This document shows positions 1 to 11,274 of a stretch of DNA of 64,000 nt, one piece after another. The translations under genes and the position numbers were made by a program. The notes under the pieces are model-generated. The model ran no database searches. It was given only the letters and a program-made list of their open reading frames with translations, and was not told the origin of the DNA. Origin of the DNA: Monosporascus cannonballus (taxonomy: Eukaryota > Ascomycota > Sordariomycetes > Xylariales); assembly GCA_004154925.1 (NCBI GenBank), contig QJNS01000038.1, forward strand, positions 124,001 to 188,000, read 5' to 3'. How positions within the stretch are numbered: position 1 is the first letter of the stretch; each line of letters starts with the position of its first letter.

Positions 1-2695
1 GCGCTATCGGAAGAGGGCCTATCTTGGGAAGATCGAATTCGTATCTGCCTTCCTTTACCTCGTCGTTAGGTGGTATGGAATCCTTTTCATAGTTCCCAAT
101 ACACTCCCCGGTCCTTTGACGATATATTAGTTCGAACTTTTGATAGTTAGTTATCGCATCTATATTTTAACTGAGATATTATAGGGGTTACCTTTACGTA
201 TTCAATACTCTTTGGAACGATAAAGCTGTTCCTAGCAAGGCGGCCCCGCATGATCTTGTACTGTTCGCGTATGCGGGTGAAGAGTGTCTGGTCGTTACTT
301 ATCGCTTTCATGTCTATGTGGGTCAACTTGATTGTATGCGAGCCTGTGTTGACGCACAACAGCAGATATTTGTTCCGGTTTGCATAAAATCCACGTCGTG
401 AAGACGGAGAAGCGGCTGGTGACGTTGATGGGTCAGAAGGGTTACCTTGTCCATCACCCGATGTTGGGCTGCTCCCCTCGGAACTGTGAGTGGGCTGTGA
501 CGTATTGGTCTCGCTCTCAAAAGTAATGCTGGATTGGGAGGTCCGTATAGAGACTGGTGACCCTGAGGCTTCTTCCGCGAACTGGATAGCTGCTAACCTG
601 TTTTCTTTTGGAACGTCAAGGTAGAGGGGCTGACCACATCTCTACGTGACTGTTAGACCGGCCAGTACTTGGGGCATGGTCGGAAGGAGAGCTTACGCAG
701 ATCCACTCTACCCTTAGGTCTCCAGGTGAGATCCGAGGCCATGTTAAGCGAATTGGAAATGTAAACAGGAACTTCGCGAATGCATGGACTCTACACACCC
801 ATCCACTCTTGGTCGTAGTCTGCTTTTCTGACACGGAGTTTCGATCGTTTCGGCCGTCAGTGATAACAGAAGTTTGACTATGGGGTTGTTAATACTTGAT
901 TCATGCTTCGTGACAACCGGAGAGGAGACACAAACCCCTGGGCTCGAAGCTCAGTCCCCTGTTTTGATGTTCCTGTATGCGGCCCACTTTCATTTGGCGT
1001 GTCATCCCAGGGATTCTCTAGATGACGCTCGGGCCCGAGACTCCGACCTCTCGCTGAAATGCTCCTTACCGATCGCCTACGGTGTCGGTCCTCCATTTGT
1101 AAGTTGTCTATAACGCTCAAGTGAATCTCTTTCTGCTTCGCAAACTTCTCAGGAACAAATCGCGAGTTATAAATCCCCCTTATTGGAGTTGTCTCCCAAA
1201 ACCTTCGCCCTGGGCAGTATACTTCATCAAGGATAAGCCCGTGCTCATGCAAATGGTCTAGAAAAGCAAAATCGACACGTATGTCGTTAATGGAGACATC
1301 CTCCTGAACAAGATGCTGTTGTATATGCCGCATTCGGTTCCGGTAGTGTCGCTCAAGGTCTGTCGTTTCGCAACTCTCAGGCACCATAAGTTCGAAATCG
1401 TCGCAAAACCAGCAGAAGCACCGTCTCGGGTACTTGAAATGGAGATGTTGTCCCACAATGTGGTCGAACCATCCTTGAAAGTCGCCAACCCCGAATGAGA
1501 TATCACAGGCACTGTACATAACAAACTCGCATGGTAATGATTTACGGGCGTTGGGCATTAACCCAGCAATCGATTCACCAAACGTATTAGAGGCCGATGA
1601 AACGCTTTCACAGCCTATGGAACGGGGCCGGGGCCTTGAAGGGCACGTGGTAGGGTCTGTGGGCGGCTCAGATAGGGAGCTACCCTCAGAGTGTGAGCCA
1701 TCGTCTGTATCTTCATCGTTGTACGGGACATCAATATCTTGATCCGGGACCCTAAGATTGCGGTTACCTGGATGATGGCTATTGGCACGTATCCCCAAAA
1801 ATTAACAGAACGGAACGAACCTGCGAATGCCTCCGAAACATCGTATGCCGGAACATATCTATCCGTGGAATTATCGTCAATATTGAAACATAAAGGCTCG
1901 GCAAATTCGGGTTGGGGGGATGAACCGTCGCTAGTATCGTCCGGATACGCTCCGCCTCGCGACTGATCTACTATGGTCACGACTTTGCCACTCTTCCCGG
2001 ACTCGGTTGATGTGCTCCTAATAGCTCCGTACTCCTGAGTGTCGGTATCAGAATCCGTATTAATGGGGCCAGGGCGGTTGAGAAGATAGGGTGGATGTAG
2101 AAAGCGTTGATGTGGGCTAGGTTCGGAACATTCACTTCCTAGCGTAGGACTGTCAGGCTCGGAACGTGTGGCATAGGTCATAGTTCCAGGCTGCTTGTGA
2201 CCGCTATTATGGACATCCTCCTTCTCTTCGAGAGGTTTGAGGATACCCGACTCCTTGGATATGCGTTTCGCAACGCTATTCTTCCGCCAGGTACTTAGAT
2301 TCACAACCTGGTTATCATTTTTGCCGTGGCGGATGCTCTCCTCCCGGGGTCGACTCTGGGAAGAAGCCCGGTCCAGTGGTGGCCTTCTCGCGGATTTGGC
2401 ACGGTTACGAGAGCGGGTTAGAAGAACCTGATAACCTGGGGTAGGTGCGTTTGGGTCATAGCCTTTAGCGCCATTGTGATTGTGAACTTCAACAGCTCCG
2501 CGTGTAATCGCCGTATACCTATGACCATCTATATTGAAGGTTAGAGCGCTATCGAAGTATCTGTGCAGCATGCGCCAACATACCATCGAAATGACTTCGA
2601 TATATGCAGGAGCTGGGGCCAAAGCTGTTGGCCGCATTATCTGAAGATAGTCGAGCTGGACCACCTATAGTGGCAGCTCCTTTTTGATCTTGCAT
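1..2695 (-). CDS. Uncharacterised fungal protein, six exons, C-terminus cut by window edge
   Basis: Exons read on the minus strand: 2695-2584, 2528-1821, 1767-936, 877-697, 641-192 and 136-1 (continues outside). The introns are 55, 53, 58, 55 and 55 nt; all have GT..AG and keep frame, and several have CTAAC/CTAAT branch points. At least 806 residues. The N-terminal part is Ser/Pro/acidic-rich and disordered. A Cys/His-rich stretch follows (WFDHIVGQHLHF, then CFCWFC, then HYRNRMRHIQQH). A CRCG knuckle (LRVEWIC joined to RCGQPLYL) spans the 642-696 intron. The last part contains YLLLCVNTG and REQYKIMRGR. From memory, the CRCG and LCVNTG segments resemble a widespread uncharacterised fungal protein family often linked to signalling or STAND-type proteins; no function is assigned. 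The start at 2695 is the first ATG before the 2529-2583 intron. Single-ORF readings of this locus stop inside introns, so it is easily mis-annotated as several fragments. Confidence 0.72.
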
Positions 2696-4053
2696 AAGCG
2701 CGGAAAACAAGCAAGCGGGGGTGTATAATAGCGGTTTTCATTTCCCTACCAAAGTGCTGTTAATATCTACTTCATAAATCGGTTGATTTTCCTCACATAG
2801 GGAGCCTAATCCGCGCGTGCGTAGCGACGGACGGCCAATGGGGCATTAGTTAATATGACCGTAGGCGTTGGAGATGAATCTGTACCCATCTTCGAGAAGC
2901 GCCTTCTGTCATAAGGCAATGTCACCTCAGGCCTGCCTTAAGTAAATCATCGATTTCACAGCGACTGTCAATTAGTACTAGGCCGCTGGTTTGAAATGGC
3001 CTCGTAATCGTCCTCCATATCCGGAAGGGCCAGAACATACTAAATCTGTATATTACCCCGCATGAATTGTCTGTAGAGCCAGGCAAGGATGGAGCAAGCA
3101 GGCTGCCTTGGTATAATGTGCAGCAATATGTGGCCGAGGTAAACACCGAATCCTGAATGGTTCGTTAAGGATGAGCTCTGATTTAGTTGCTGCTCCTCAG
3201 TTGAGCCTGCTCAGTTAAGCCCTTATAATCAGGGGCTGGACATAAGTCTCGAAACTGTTAACTTAGAATGGGAATATCAGGTGATGCTGCTTTTAGACTT
3301 TTGGATGGATATCATACAAAGCGTACTCCAGCTACACGCCTAACCCCTAGCCAAAGCCCAGGCCACCTTACTATCACCAGCTTATTTTCCCTTGATACAC
3401 GTCCAACGAGAAAGCCGAATGTTTAGACAATCGTTGGGTGTAATTAATCCATCGGTTCAGTTTCAGTCAGGGGCTTAGAGCGCCGAGGCCGTTGCTTGCG
3501 TGAATACATATGATATGGATAGGCGTAGCGAATAAATCGCACTAAAGCAACGCTGCACTCCAGGGAGCATGAAGGGCGAAAGTCGTGAACAAGCAGCCTC
3601 TTTCTGATAGTATTTCTTGTTTGGCGGCAGGCCAGTTATTTTGTCAAACCTCTTCCCCAAATATTGCTGCTGTATGCAATGTCACATTCCCCCGTATTCC
3701 ACGGTGGGGCCTTGGAGAAGCACTTCAAAACTTGATTTGGTCTCCATATGTACATATTTCTCTTTTGAAAATATTGCATACGTCACTACCCGTATGGCAA
3801 TGACGCAACACAGCTGTTATCTCCGACCATACCGATAACATATTTATTCAGCAAATGTGCTAATTAACTGCCCCGCCATTGGCCTAAAGCAGTTTGCGCC
3901 ATCGATATCGGAGGGGCAAAAGGTAACATTGACTGATTTAAGATCCCGAACTTCGCCAAAGGCTCCCGGAGCGCCCAACGCCACAAGAGAAATCTAAGCG
4001 AGTAAACTTGAGACACCTACGCGCATTACCACCACTGGAAATACCTGGGCGCG
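2696..4053. other. Intergenic region between divergent genes
   Basis: Ordinary-GC sequence of 1.36 kb between the start of the minus-strand uncharacterised gene and the start of the glutaredoxin gene. It must hold both promoters. I see no conserved coding motif, tRNA or repeat; the short open frames here have no recognisable protein features. Confidence 0.5.
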
Positions 4054-4909
4054 ATGTCGACAATCAAGGAGATCACCAGTGAAGATGACTGGCGCGCTCA
4101 TGTAGAGAGGCTGTCCAGCTCAACCCTCCTCATCATCTCCTTCCACGCGCCCTGGGCTGCGCCATGCGCCCAGATGGCCACCGTTCTCAAGACGCTTGCG
4201 TCCGAATACCCCGTTACCGACCCGCCTGCGACAAGTTGGGTCTCCATCAACGCAGAAGAGCTGAGCGACATCTCGGAAACGTACGATGTGACGGCGGTGC
4301 CCTATCTAGTCCTACAACGGAATGGGCAGGTTATTGAGACTGTGAGCGGAAGCAGCGCAGTCAAGGTCCGCAATGCAATCGAAACACATGCGAAGAAGGC
4401 AGATGCTGCTGCTGCCCCAAGCGTGAACGGCACAGCAGCACCTGAGAAGGAAGCAGCCCTTGCAGAAGTCGACACTCCCGCCGATCCCGCGAAGGCCAAG
4501 GAAGAACTGTTCAAGAGACTGGCGGAGCTTGTGAAGGCAGCGCCGGTGATGCTGTTCATGAAGGGCACCCCCAGCTCGCCACAGTGTGGATTCTCGCGGC
4601 AGCTGGTAGGCATCCTACGGGAGCGCAGCGTCAAGTACGGGTTCTTCAACATTCTGGCCGATGACGAGGTACGGCAGGGCCTGAAGGAGTTCGCGGACTG
4701 GCCAACTTATCCTCAGCTGTGGGTGGAGGGTGAATTAGTCGGTGGACTGGACATTGTAAGTCAAGCTGGCAGTCATAATCAATCATGGCAAACCCCCACC
4801 TAATGAATCAGCTGCTGACACCCTTATGCAGGTGAAGGAAGAGCTTGAGAGCGACCCTGACTTCTTCAAGCCCCATAGTGTTACTAAAGAGGGTGCAGTA
4901 GCTTCATGA
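4054..4909 (+). CDS. grx4: Monothiol glutaredoxin with N-terminal thioredoxin-like domain (Grx3/Grx4 type)
   Basis: Exons 4054-4755 and 4832-4909 encode 259 residues. The 76-nt phase-0 intron starts GTAAGT, has a CTGAC branch point and ends GCAG. Residues 1-115 form a thioredoxin-like domain whose usual CxxC site is WAAPC (34-38). An Ala/Glu-rich linker follows, then a glutaredoxin domain (about 148-255) with Lys170, the monothiol CGFS site (178-181), the WPTYPQ cis-Pro loop and GGLD, the usual glutathione-binding elements. Proteins of this architecture bind a glutathione-ligated [2Fe-2S] cluster and act in the cytosol and nucleus in iron-sulfur delivery and in control of iron-responsive regulators (yeast Aft1; HapX/SreA-type factors in filamentous fungi). 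The second exon supplies the end of the fold (KEELESDPDFF), so ignoring the intron gives a truncated product. It stands alone rather than in a cluster. Confidence 0.95.
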
Positions 4910-5244
4910 ATCGCTTTTACGAACGCCAATGAAATATGATACCACCATAATCAAGAGAAGCAGACATAAGTGAATCACAAAATCATCAGTAATATCCCTC
5001 GGTTAACTACCAGTCTGATGCTGCTTAATTTGGAGACTTAGTGACGCCAAAAAACTGGTATAGCACCTACAGTGTACGGCCAAGATCAAACTTCAAGACT
5101 TTGATCTCAATCCTCAACGATCTATGATGATTAATAGAAATGGAGATATTGACTTAACAACACCTCATGTTGCAGGGGCGGGGTACAACAGCTCTGGTAC
5201 AGCCTGCAAGCAATAGGGCAACCGATAGTTAACTTACTATATCC
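4910..5244. other. Intergenic, no feature seen
   Basis: 3' flank of the glutaredoxin gene and upstream flank of the broken gene. No coding motif, RNA gene or repeat recognised. Confidence 0.5.
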
Positions 5245-5968
5245 ATGCAAGAACTCCTTCTTAGAAGGCTCCCGAATCCCCCAGATCTACAGCGATCCCC
5301 TCAAGAAGTCAGGACTTATCACCCCATTGTCGGAAACCATCCTTCTCTCCACCCAACACGACCGCCCAACAACATGCATCCGCGGTTACCTAGCCATACT
5401 TCGCCGCGGCCTTCGGCTTCAACATCTATTACCACAAACGAGGATTTACCGCCGTCGGAAAACCCTGAGGAGCTAGTGCATCCCTCAACCCGCCCCACTT
5501 ACCGGTGTCTGTCAAGAACCTGCCAGAGCATCTCGAGCCTTGGCGTCCCCAGATTGAGAATATCTACGCTGCGGTCTTCTACATCGAAGCCACAATGGTT
5601 TCCACGAGTTGTTCGGCAGCATGATCAATGACATCATTGCCCTGGGAAATGAGGGATGTTTTGGGAAGTCGCTGTTTGCGCTGCTCAGCGAGCATTTGGC
5701 GACTCTCCTGGCTTGGTGTCACCAAAATAAGGTCTGGGTACAAGCACACACATCGAGGTCAGCACTACCAGATTCTGTCCGTTACCGGGAGAAGGACCAG
5801 GAGATTATGGATAAATGCAAGGCCTTCTTTGATGCGATACAAACATACTGGTCCCTCTGGGAAGCGGCTGAGGGTGATAAGCCACGGTCGAGCGCTGTCC
5901 AAAGTATAGAACGTATGGTCCAGGTCTTGCACGAGTGCGAAGCTAAACTAAATGGATGCACGGAGTGA
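5245..5968 (+). pseudogene. Broken gene of unknown family with in-frame stops and a frameshift
   Basis: The best protein-like reading runs in one frame from about 5325 to 5605, with blocks FAAAFGFNIYYHKRGFTAVG and LEPWRPQIENIYAAVFYIEA. It is interrupted by TAG near 5392 and TGA near 5465. It then continues, after a frame change near 5600, as an open frame to 5968 (FHELFGSMINDIIALGNEG, later KCKAFFDAIQTYWSLWEA). Both stops could come from C-to-T changes of CAG and CGA, which fits light RIP or ordinary decay next to the AT block. The 3' open frame alone would encode about 119 residues from an internal ATG and might still be expressed. I do not recognise the family. Alternatively the TAG lies at an intron 3' end (CCTAG), but no matching 5' site explains the TGA. 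Confidence 0.5.
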
Positions 5969-6400
5969 GCCAAGGAGACATCCGGTGGTTTTGAGTGAAG
6001 GGAACGAGGCTGAGCTGGTTAGGAGAAAGCCTCCCTTGAGGTAGCCAGAAGACTAAAATACCTACCTAACTACTATCTTATCACACCTGCCAGTTTAAAG
6101 AGTTTGCTAAGCCTCTGACAAGCAATGCAAGGATAGTGGCCACTGTAGTGGAGTAAATATGAGAGAACAAAACCGAATATTCGTTCCAATTCAATTATCG
6201 TCGGAAGTGCAGTCATTGCCACGGCTTTCTGTCTAACAATGAGACCACTCTTCTTGACCTTCTTGGTATTAAGGGCGCTCTGGGTGGTTGGTGAGGTGGC
6301 TAGTGAGGCGGAACTCACTTCTCCAATCTGGTTTATTATTATAAAATTATTTTAATAAATAATGCTGGCACCTGGCGTTGTTCGAATGCACCTGGCTGGT
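5969..6400. other. Transition from gene-bearing to AT-rich sequence
   Basis: Base composition changes within a few hundred bases: ordinary sequence up to about 6330, a short mixed stretch to about 6460, then almost uninterrupted A+T. No gene seen. Confidence 0.55.
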
Positions 6401-6459
6401 TGGCCTATGTAACTGTTACTAGAATGCGTCTATAATAAATCTACGCAACTTATCTAATT

Positions 6460-9400
6460 AGATAGTTTTTTTATCGGATTAGTTAGACCTCTTTTAACAT
6501 AACTTAATAATATATATCTTAATATATTAATTACAGATTATTAAAGGTTTGCTAATTTATTATAATAATATTTTTTAGCCTTTTATTAAAAAAAACTCGC
6601 AATTTATATTTTGCTATTTTTATATACGCTACGAAATTAACTAACAGTTTAAAGAATTATATTAATTAATAATAATTACGAAAATAAAGTTACGAGATAA
6701 CGAACAGTATTTTACGTAAATTTTTTATCAACTAGGTAAATATCATTTTTCTATTATGAAAAACCCTTTTATAATTTAAAAAAAGGCCAATTTAAATTAA
6801 AAACGTTTATAACTTAAAGCGAAATATTTACTTAAGTAAATTACAAAACTAATATAAAAAATAACCGCAAAAGAAAATAACGAAATTAAACTTAAAAAAA
6901 TTAAAAAGTTAAAAAGAAAATAATTTAAAAAGTAAATAATATAAGAAAATTGTAACGGTTAAAAAGTTTAACTAATTATTAAAGATTATTTGTACAAGTG
7001 TATATTAACAAATATATTATAAAATTCTAAGTCACAAATAACTTAATTACATTTCATACTACTAAAGATATTTTAAGTAACGAATTATATTATAAGTTAA
7101 TATTATCAAAATAATAAAATAATTATATCTTATATCTTATATATTATAATTTATTATTTTATTATCTTTATATCGCGAAAATTTCGTAACAATTCGAATA
7201 AGTCTATATCGTAGACATTTCGCAATAATTAAAATACTATTATTAATTAACCTTAAAATCCACACTTTTTAATTATTTCTTATTTTACTAAAATGTTAAA
7301 TAATAAAATAATATTTTTTCTTTAAAATCTTCGTTTCGAAAATTAATTTATAAATGCTTAAATTATTCTAATTTCTTGTACAAAAAACATAATATATTTT
7401 TTAAAGTTAAAATTATATAACGTAAATTTGTTTTAATTGCAATCGAAATTACTAATCTTTATAAAACAATACATTATTATTAATATAAATAATAAAACCT
7501 TACTTTTAAATTATCCGAAAACGAATTTTTTCGTTATTTTTCTTTTTATATTAAAAACAACTAAGTGAATTATAATATTTACAAGATTAATTCTAAATAA
7601 CCTTAACGTATTACTACTTAATATTAAAAACTAAAATTAAAACTAAAAATAACTAAAGAAAAAAACAGATCGAATAATCTTAGAAACCAACACCTGTTTA
7701 CGTCGTTTTCGTAAACAGAAGAAAAATAGAAAAATAATACAACAAAGTAATAAAACTCGTATTGTAGGATATTGATAATCTCGAAAATTTAAACCGCTTT
7801 AAACGTAAAGTACAAAAATAAACAGCAATTACTACGATTTTACAAACCTCTATTTTATCTTTTTAACCCGAAATTACAAATACCAATTAAGCTTTTTTAT
7901 ATTTAACCGACTATGAAACCTTTAATTCTAATATCGCTATTATGAGTAAAAATTTCTTAATAGATATTAAGCGTTTATAAAATCTTTTACAAACTCCTAC
8001 ATATTTTTAAAATCTGAATAATTCTTTCTATTTAATCAAATATTTGTAACGAACCTATTACATATCTACTCGGAGGTATAAGCATTATTTAAAAAAGGTC
8101 TTAATTTATAGACAACTAAAGAGTAAAAAATAATTTATCGGTTTATTTGTTGAAAAGATTTACGATCTTTTTTTAATTAAAAACTTAAATTAAGAGCTAA
8201 ATAACCAAATTAAGTAAATGCTATTTATATAAAAAAACGATTTATTATATATATTCTTATATCTAAAATACGTATATCGTAAATTTACATAATTTTTATA
8301 ATTCGCTTTTAAATTATGTAAATTATTTAAATTAGTTTAAATTTGCCAAGTTTTTCTTAGCCGAAGTTTACCCGTAACGAACTCATGTTAGGCCTTAAAG
8401 GTTAGTTTTTTTTAAAACTAAGAACGTTTGTTTTTGTAATATTATTTTTTAAGGATTTCTATGCTAAAGATAAATATTAAGTAGCTTTTTAAAAATATAT
8501 AGTTTAAGTTTCTTAATTAACTTCAATATATCGAGTTGTATCTAAAAAAAACTTGTTTAAATTAGTACGATTTCCGAGATATTTATATTAATTCGATTAA
8601 AAAATATTCGATACGAAGATTTTGTCTTTGCTTTAATTATGTTCGTTTTGATAAATTCGATTATTTTTACGCTTGGAAATACCTAAGTTTTAACTATTAT
8701 ATTCGTTGTTAACGTTTTTCTTTTAACATTTTCATAATGAATTTTTTAAAGAAAATAAACGAAATATAAAATCGTTTATAAAAAAATAACGCGAATTTGA
8801 AAATAGTTTTCTGGTTTAATAAAAAGCAGTAAAAAAGGAATTAGTCGAATTATAATGTTAGTAAAACAGAAAAATCGAAAAAAAATTAAAAAACTAAAAC
8901 GTTTACGCTTTTACATTACAACCTAGTAATCTTGGCTTCTTCAAACGGTCGGAGAGTTGGGAACGCCAAGCTCCGACCAAACCAAGAGGTTACGTAACTG
9001 GCTCAAAGAGATTAGGGGCTCTGGTTGGCCTAGGAAACTTGAGCCGGCTAAGCCCTTAAGGGCTTAAGAAGGTTTAAGAAGGCTTAATTAAAAGGGCGTC
9101 GTTGAACCAGAATAAGTGGTTTAAGCTAAAAATACGATATATACGTTTGTTATTTCCATAATTTAAATAATATTAGCTTATAATATAATTTTGTTATCTA
9201 AAATACCTTTGATGTTACGAAAAGTAATTAAACTATTCTTATTTTTAAATACTTTCGATATTTCTATTAATATAAACCCGTTAACTTAAGTTTAATAATT
9301 AATTAATTAATTAACTTAGCTGTTATACGTTATAAGCTTTTATTTAGTAATATCGTTAAACTTTAATCAATATTTCCGACATTATAATTATTAGTAAATA

Positions 9401-11088
9401 ACTCGAATAACTTATTTACTAAATTTTATATAACTTACATATTAAAAAAAATCTAAAAAAAAGAATAATTTCGCCTTTTTTAAAAAAAACGTTTTTCGAC
9501 GCCTAAATATTATAAATAAATCTATTATTTAACTTAAAAAGAATAAAAATAATCTTATAAGGTTTTTCCAAGCCGTTTATAAAAAAACTTAAGAAAAAAG
9601 AAAAAGTACTCGAAACTGGAAAGCCCTTTCGAGTAAGCCAAGTTATTTAGCTAAACTTTAATAAGGAGCTAGAAAAAGTTTTTAAGCCTTTTAAACCGGA
9701 ACCCTTTAAGGAAATTTTAACTAAATTATAACTGTTTTCAATCTAATACTAAATATAATTTAGGTGTTTTTATATTCGACTTATTACGTTTATTATATAA
9801 ATCGAATTTACAATTAAACAATTTATCGAAAATACGATCACTTAATTTAAATTTCTTATAAAGAATATATTATTTAATTTATAGAAAAGTAAAATCTCGA
9901 AATAATATAAATTTATAATAAATACGAATAATGCGAATAATTATTAACAAAAGTTTTCAGAAAAATAAACAAAACAAATAAAAGCTAAAATAAATATCCA
10001 GTAATTATAATAAAAAGAATCAGTATTTAATTACGGCAGTACATATATTTAATTGATATCCAAATTAAATTAAAAATAAAAAGTATTAATAATTAAATTT
10101 TTTAATAATTTAGAAGAAAGTAAAAAAAAACTTTTTAAACTTAATCGACGCGATTATTTATCGGATTATATCGTTATAGTAGTTAAAATTAACGACCAAT
10201 AATATATCTAACGCATTAAAAAGATTAAAGGAAAAAATAATAACAAATTTGGATATACGATTAATATTAATATATTTCGATATAATAATACTTTTTACGA
10301 CATAAAACCGGGACCTACGGAACTCGAGGCTACCTATAAAAAATTGAAGCTAGATTAAATATTATAATTACAGAAAAAAAGAGCATAAAGTTTATAAATA
10401 TTTTTTACTTAAGAACTTACGATAAAATAACTAGATACTTATACTGAAATAATAATTTAAAGATAAGCCAAAAAAACATAATAACAAAATTATTAATATA
10501 ATTCGGGCCTAATATAAAAACGGGTTATCACGATAAAAAATTTCGACAAAAAATATAAGAAGTGAAAAAACCGGCTTAAAAAACGTCCAAAAAACAGCAA
10601 AATGTTTTCGAGAAATAATTAAAAAAATATTAAAAATAAACGAAAAACGTTTATCCGAAAATCTCTGATCGATACGACAAAATATACGCTATATATTATT
10701 AATAACAGAAATATCTTAATTATGAAAAGTGAAAACGGTATATCTATAAAAGAATTTCTTATATATATTATAAAAGATTCGATCTTCCAAACCGAACGAA
10801 AAATAACAAAAAACGATAAATAATAATATTGGTATTTTCGATTTATAACTCAAGAAAATGATATTTATTAGTTAGCTATAGTATAAAACTGGTTTGAAAA
10901 GGGTAATATTTGTAAAAGAATCCTGTTTATTATTATAAATAATGCGATTATTAAACGGAAAGAAAATTAATTTAATATACGGTAAAAAAATATTATTAAA
11001 AGATTATTACAGATTTTTATTTTTAGTTAATATTCATTATAAACTTTAACAAAAAAAAGTTTTAAAAAAAATTCGATAATATATTTAA
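6460..11088. repeat. A+T-rich RIP-mutated repeat relics, unclassified
   Basis: Very A+T-rich sequence with long A/T runs and stop-filled frames in all six readings. Protein-like fragments occur but none carries a motif I can assign. The right edge abuts the left LTR of the gypsy element at 11089. This stretch may be the left half of whatever repeat that element inserted into. A small GC-preserved island at 8918-9118 is listed separately. Confidence 0.55.
8918..9118. repeat. GC-preserved island with hairpin and palindrome inside the AT block
   Basis: About 200 bp of near-normal base composition with abrupt edges. It holds a nested inverted repeat: TCTTGG (8930-8935) with CCAAGA (8982-8987), enclosing GGTCGGAG (8947-8954) with CTCCGACC (8971-8978). 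A perfect 16-bp palindrome AAGCCCTTAAGGGCTT lies at 9050-9065, followed by a short direct duplication (AAGAAGG-type). No tRNA fold, coding frame or TSD identified. It could be a solo LTR, a SINE-like copy or a small foldback element too short or too rare to be hit by RIP. Confidence 0.45.
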
Positions 11089-11274
11089 TGTGACGGGCAC
11101 GATGCGTAGGTTGAACTGAGGTACGGCCTAATAAAGGTTTATATCCAAGATAAGAAAGGAAGAGGGAAAATAGCTACCAACGAGGTGGCTGCTTTTTATA
11201 TATATATAGGTAAGCTCGAGCTAAAAAGCTCGCTCCGTAAGCCCGAACTGCTCTATAAGCTTTAGCCTATAATA
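11089..11274 (-). repeat. 3' LTR of the gypsy element
   Basis: 186 bp, aligned over its full length with 17984-18173. It contains a TATATATATA stretch and paired GAGCTC/CTCGAG-type inverted blocks. The purine tract adjoins at 11275-11290. Confidence 0.88.
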
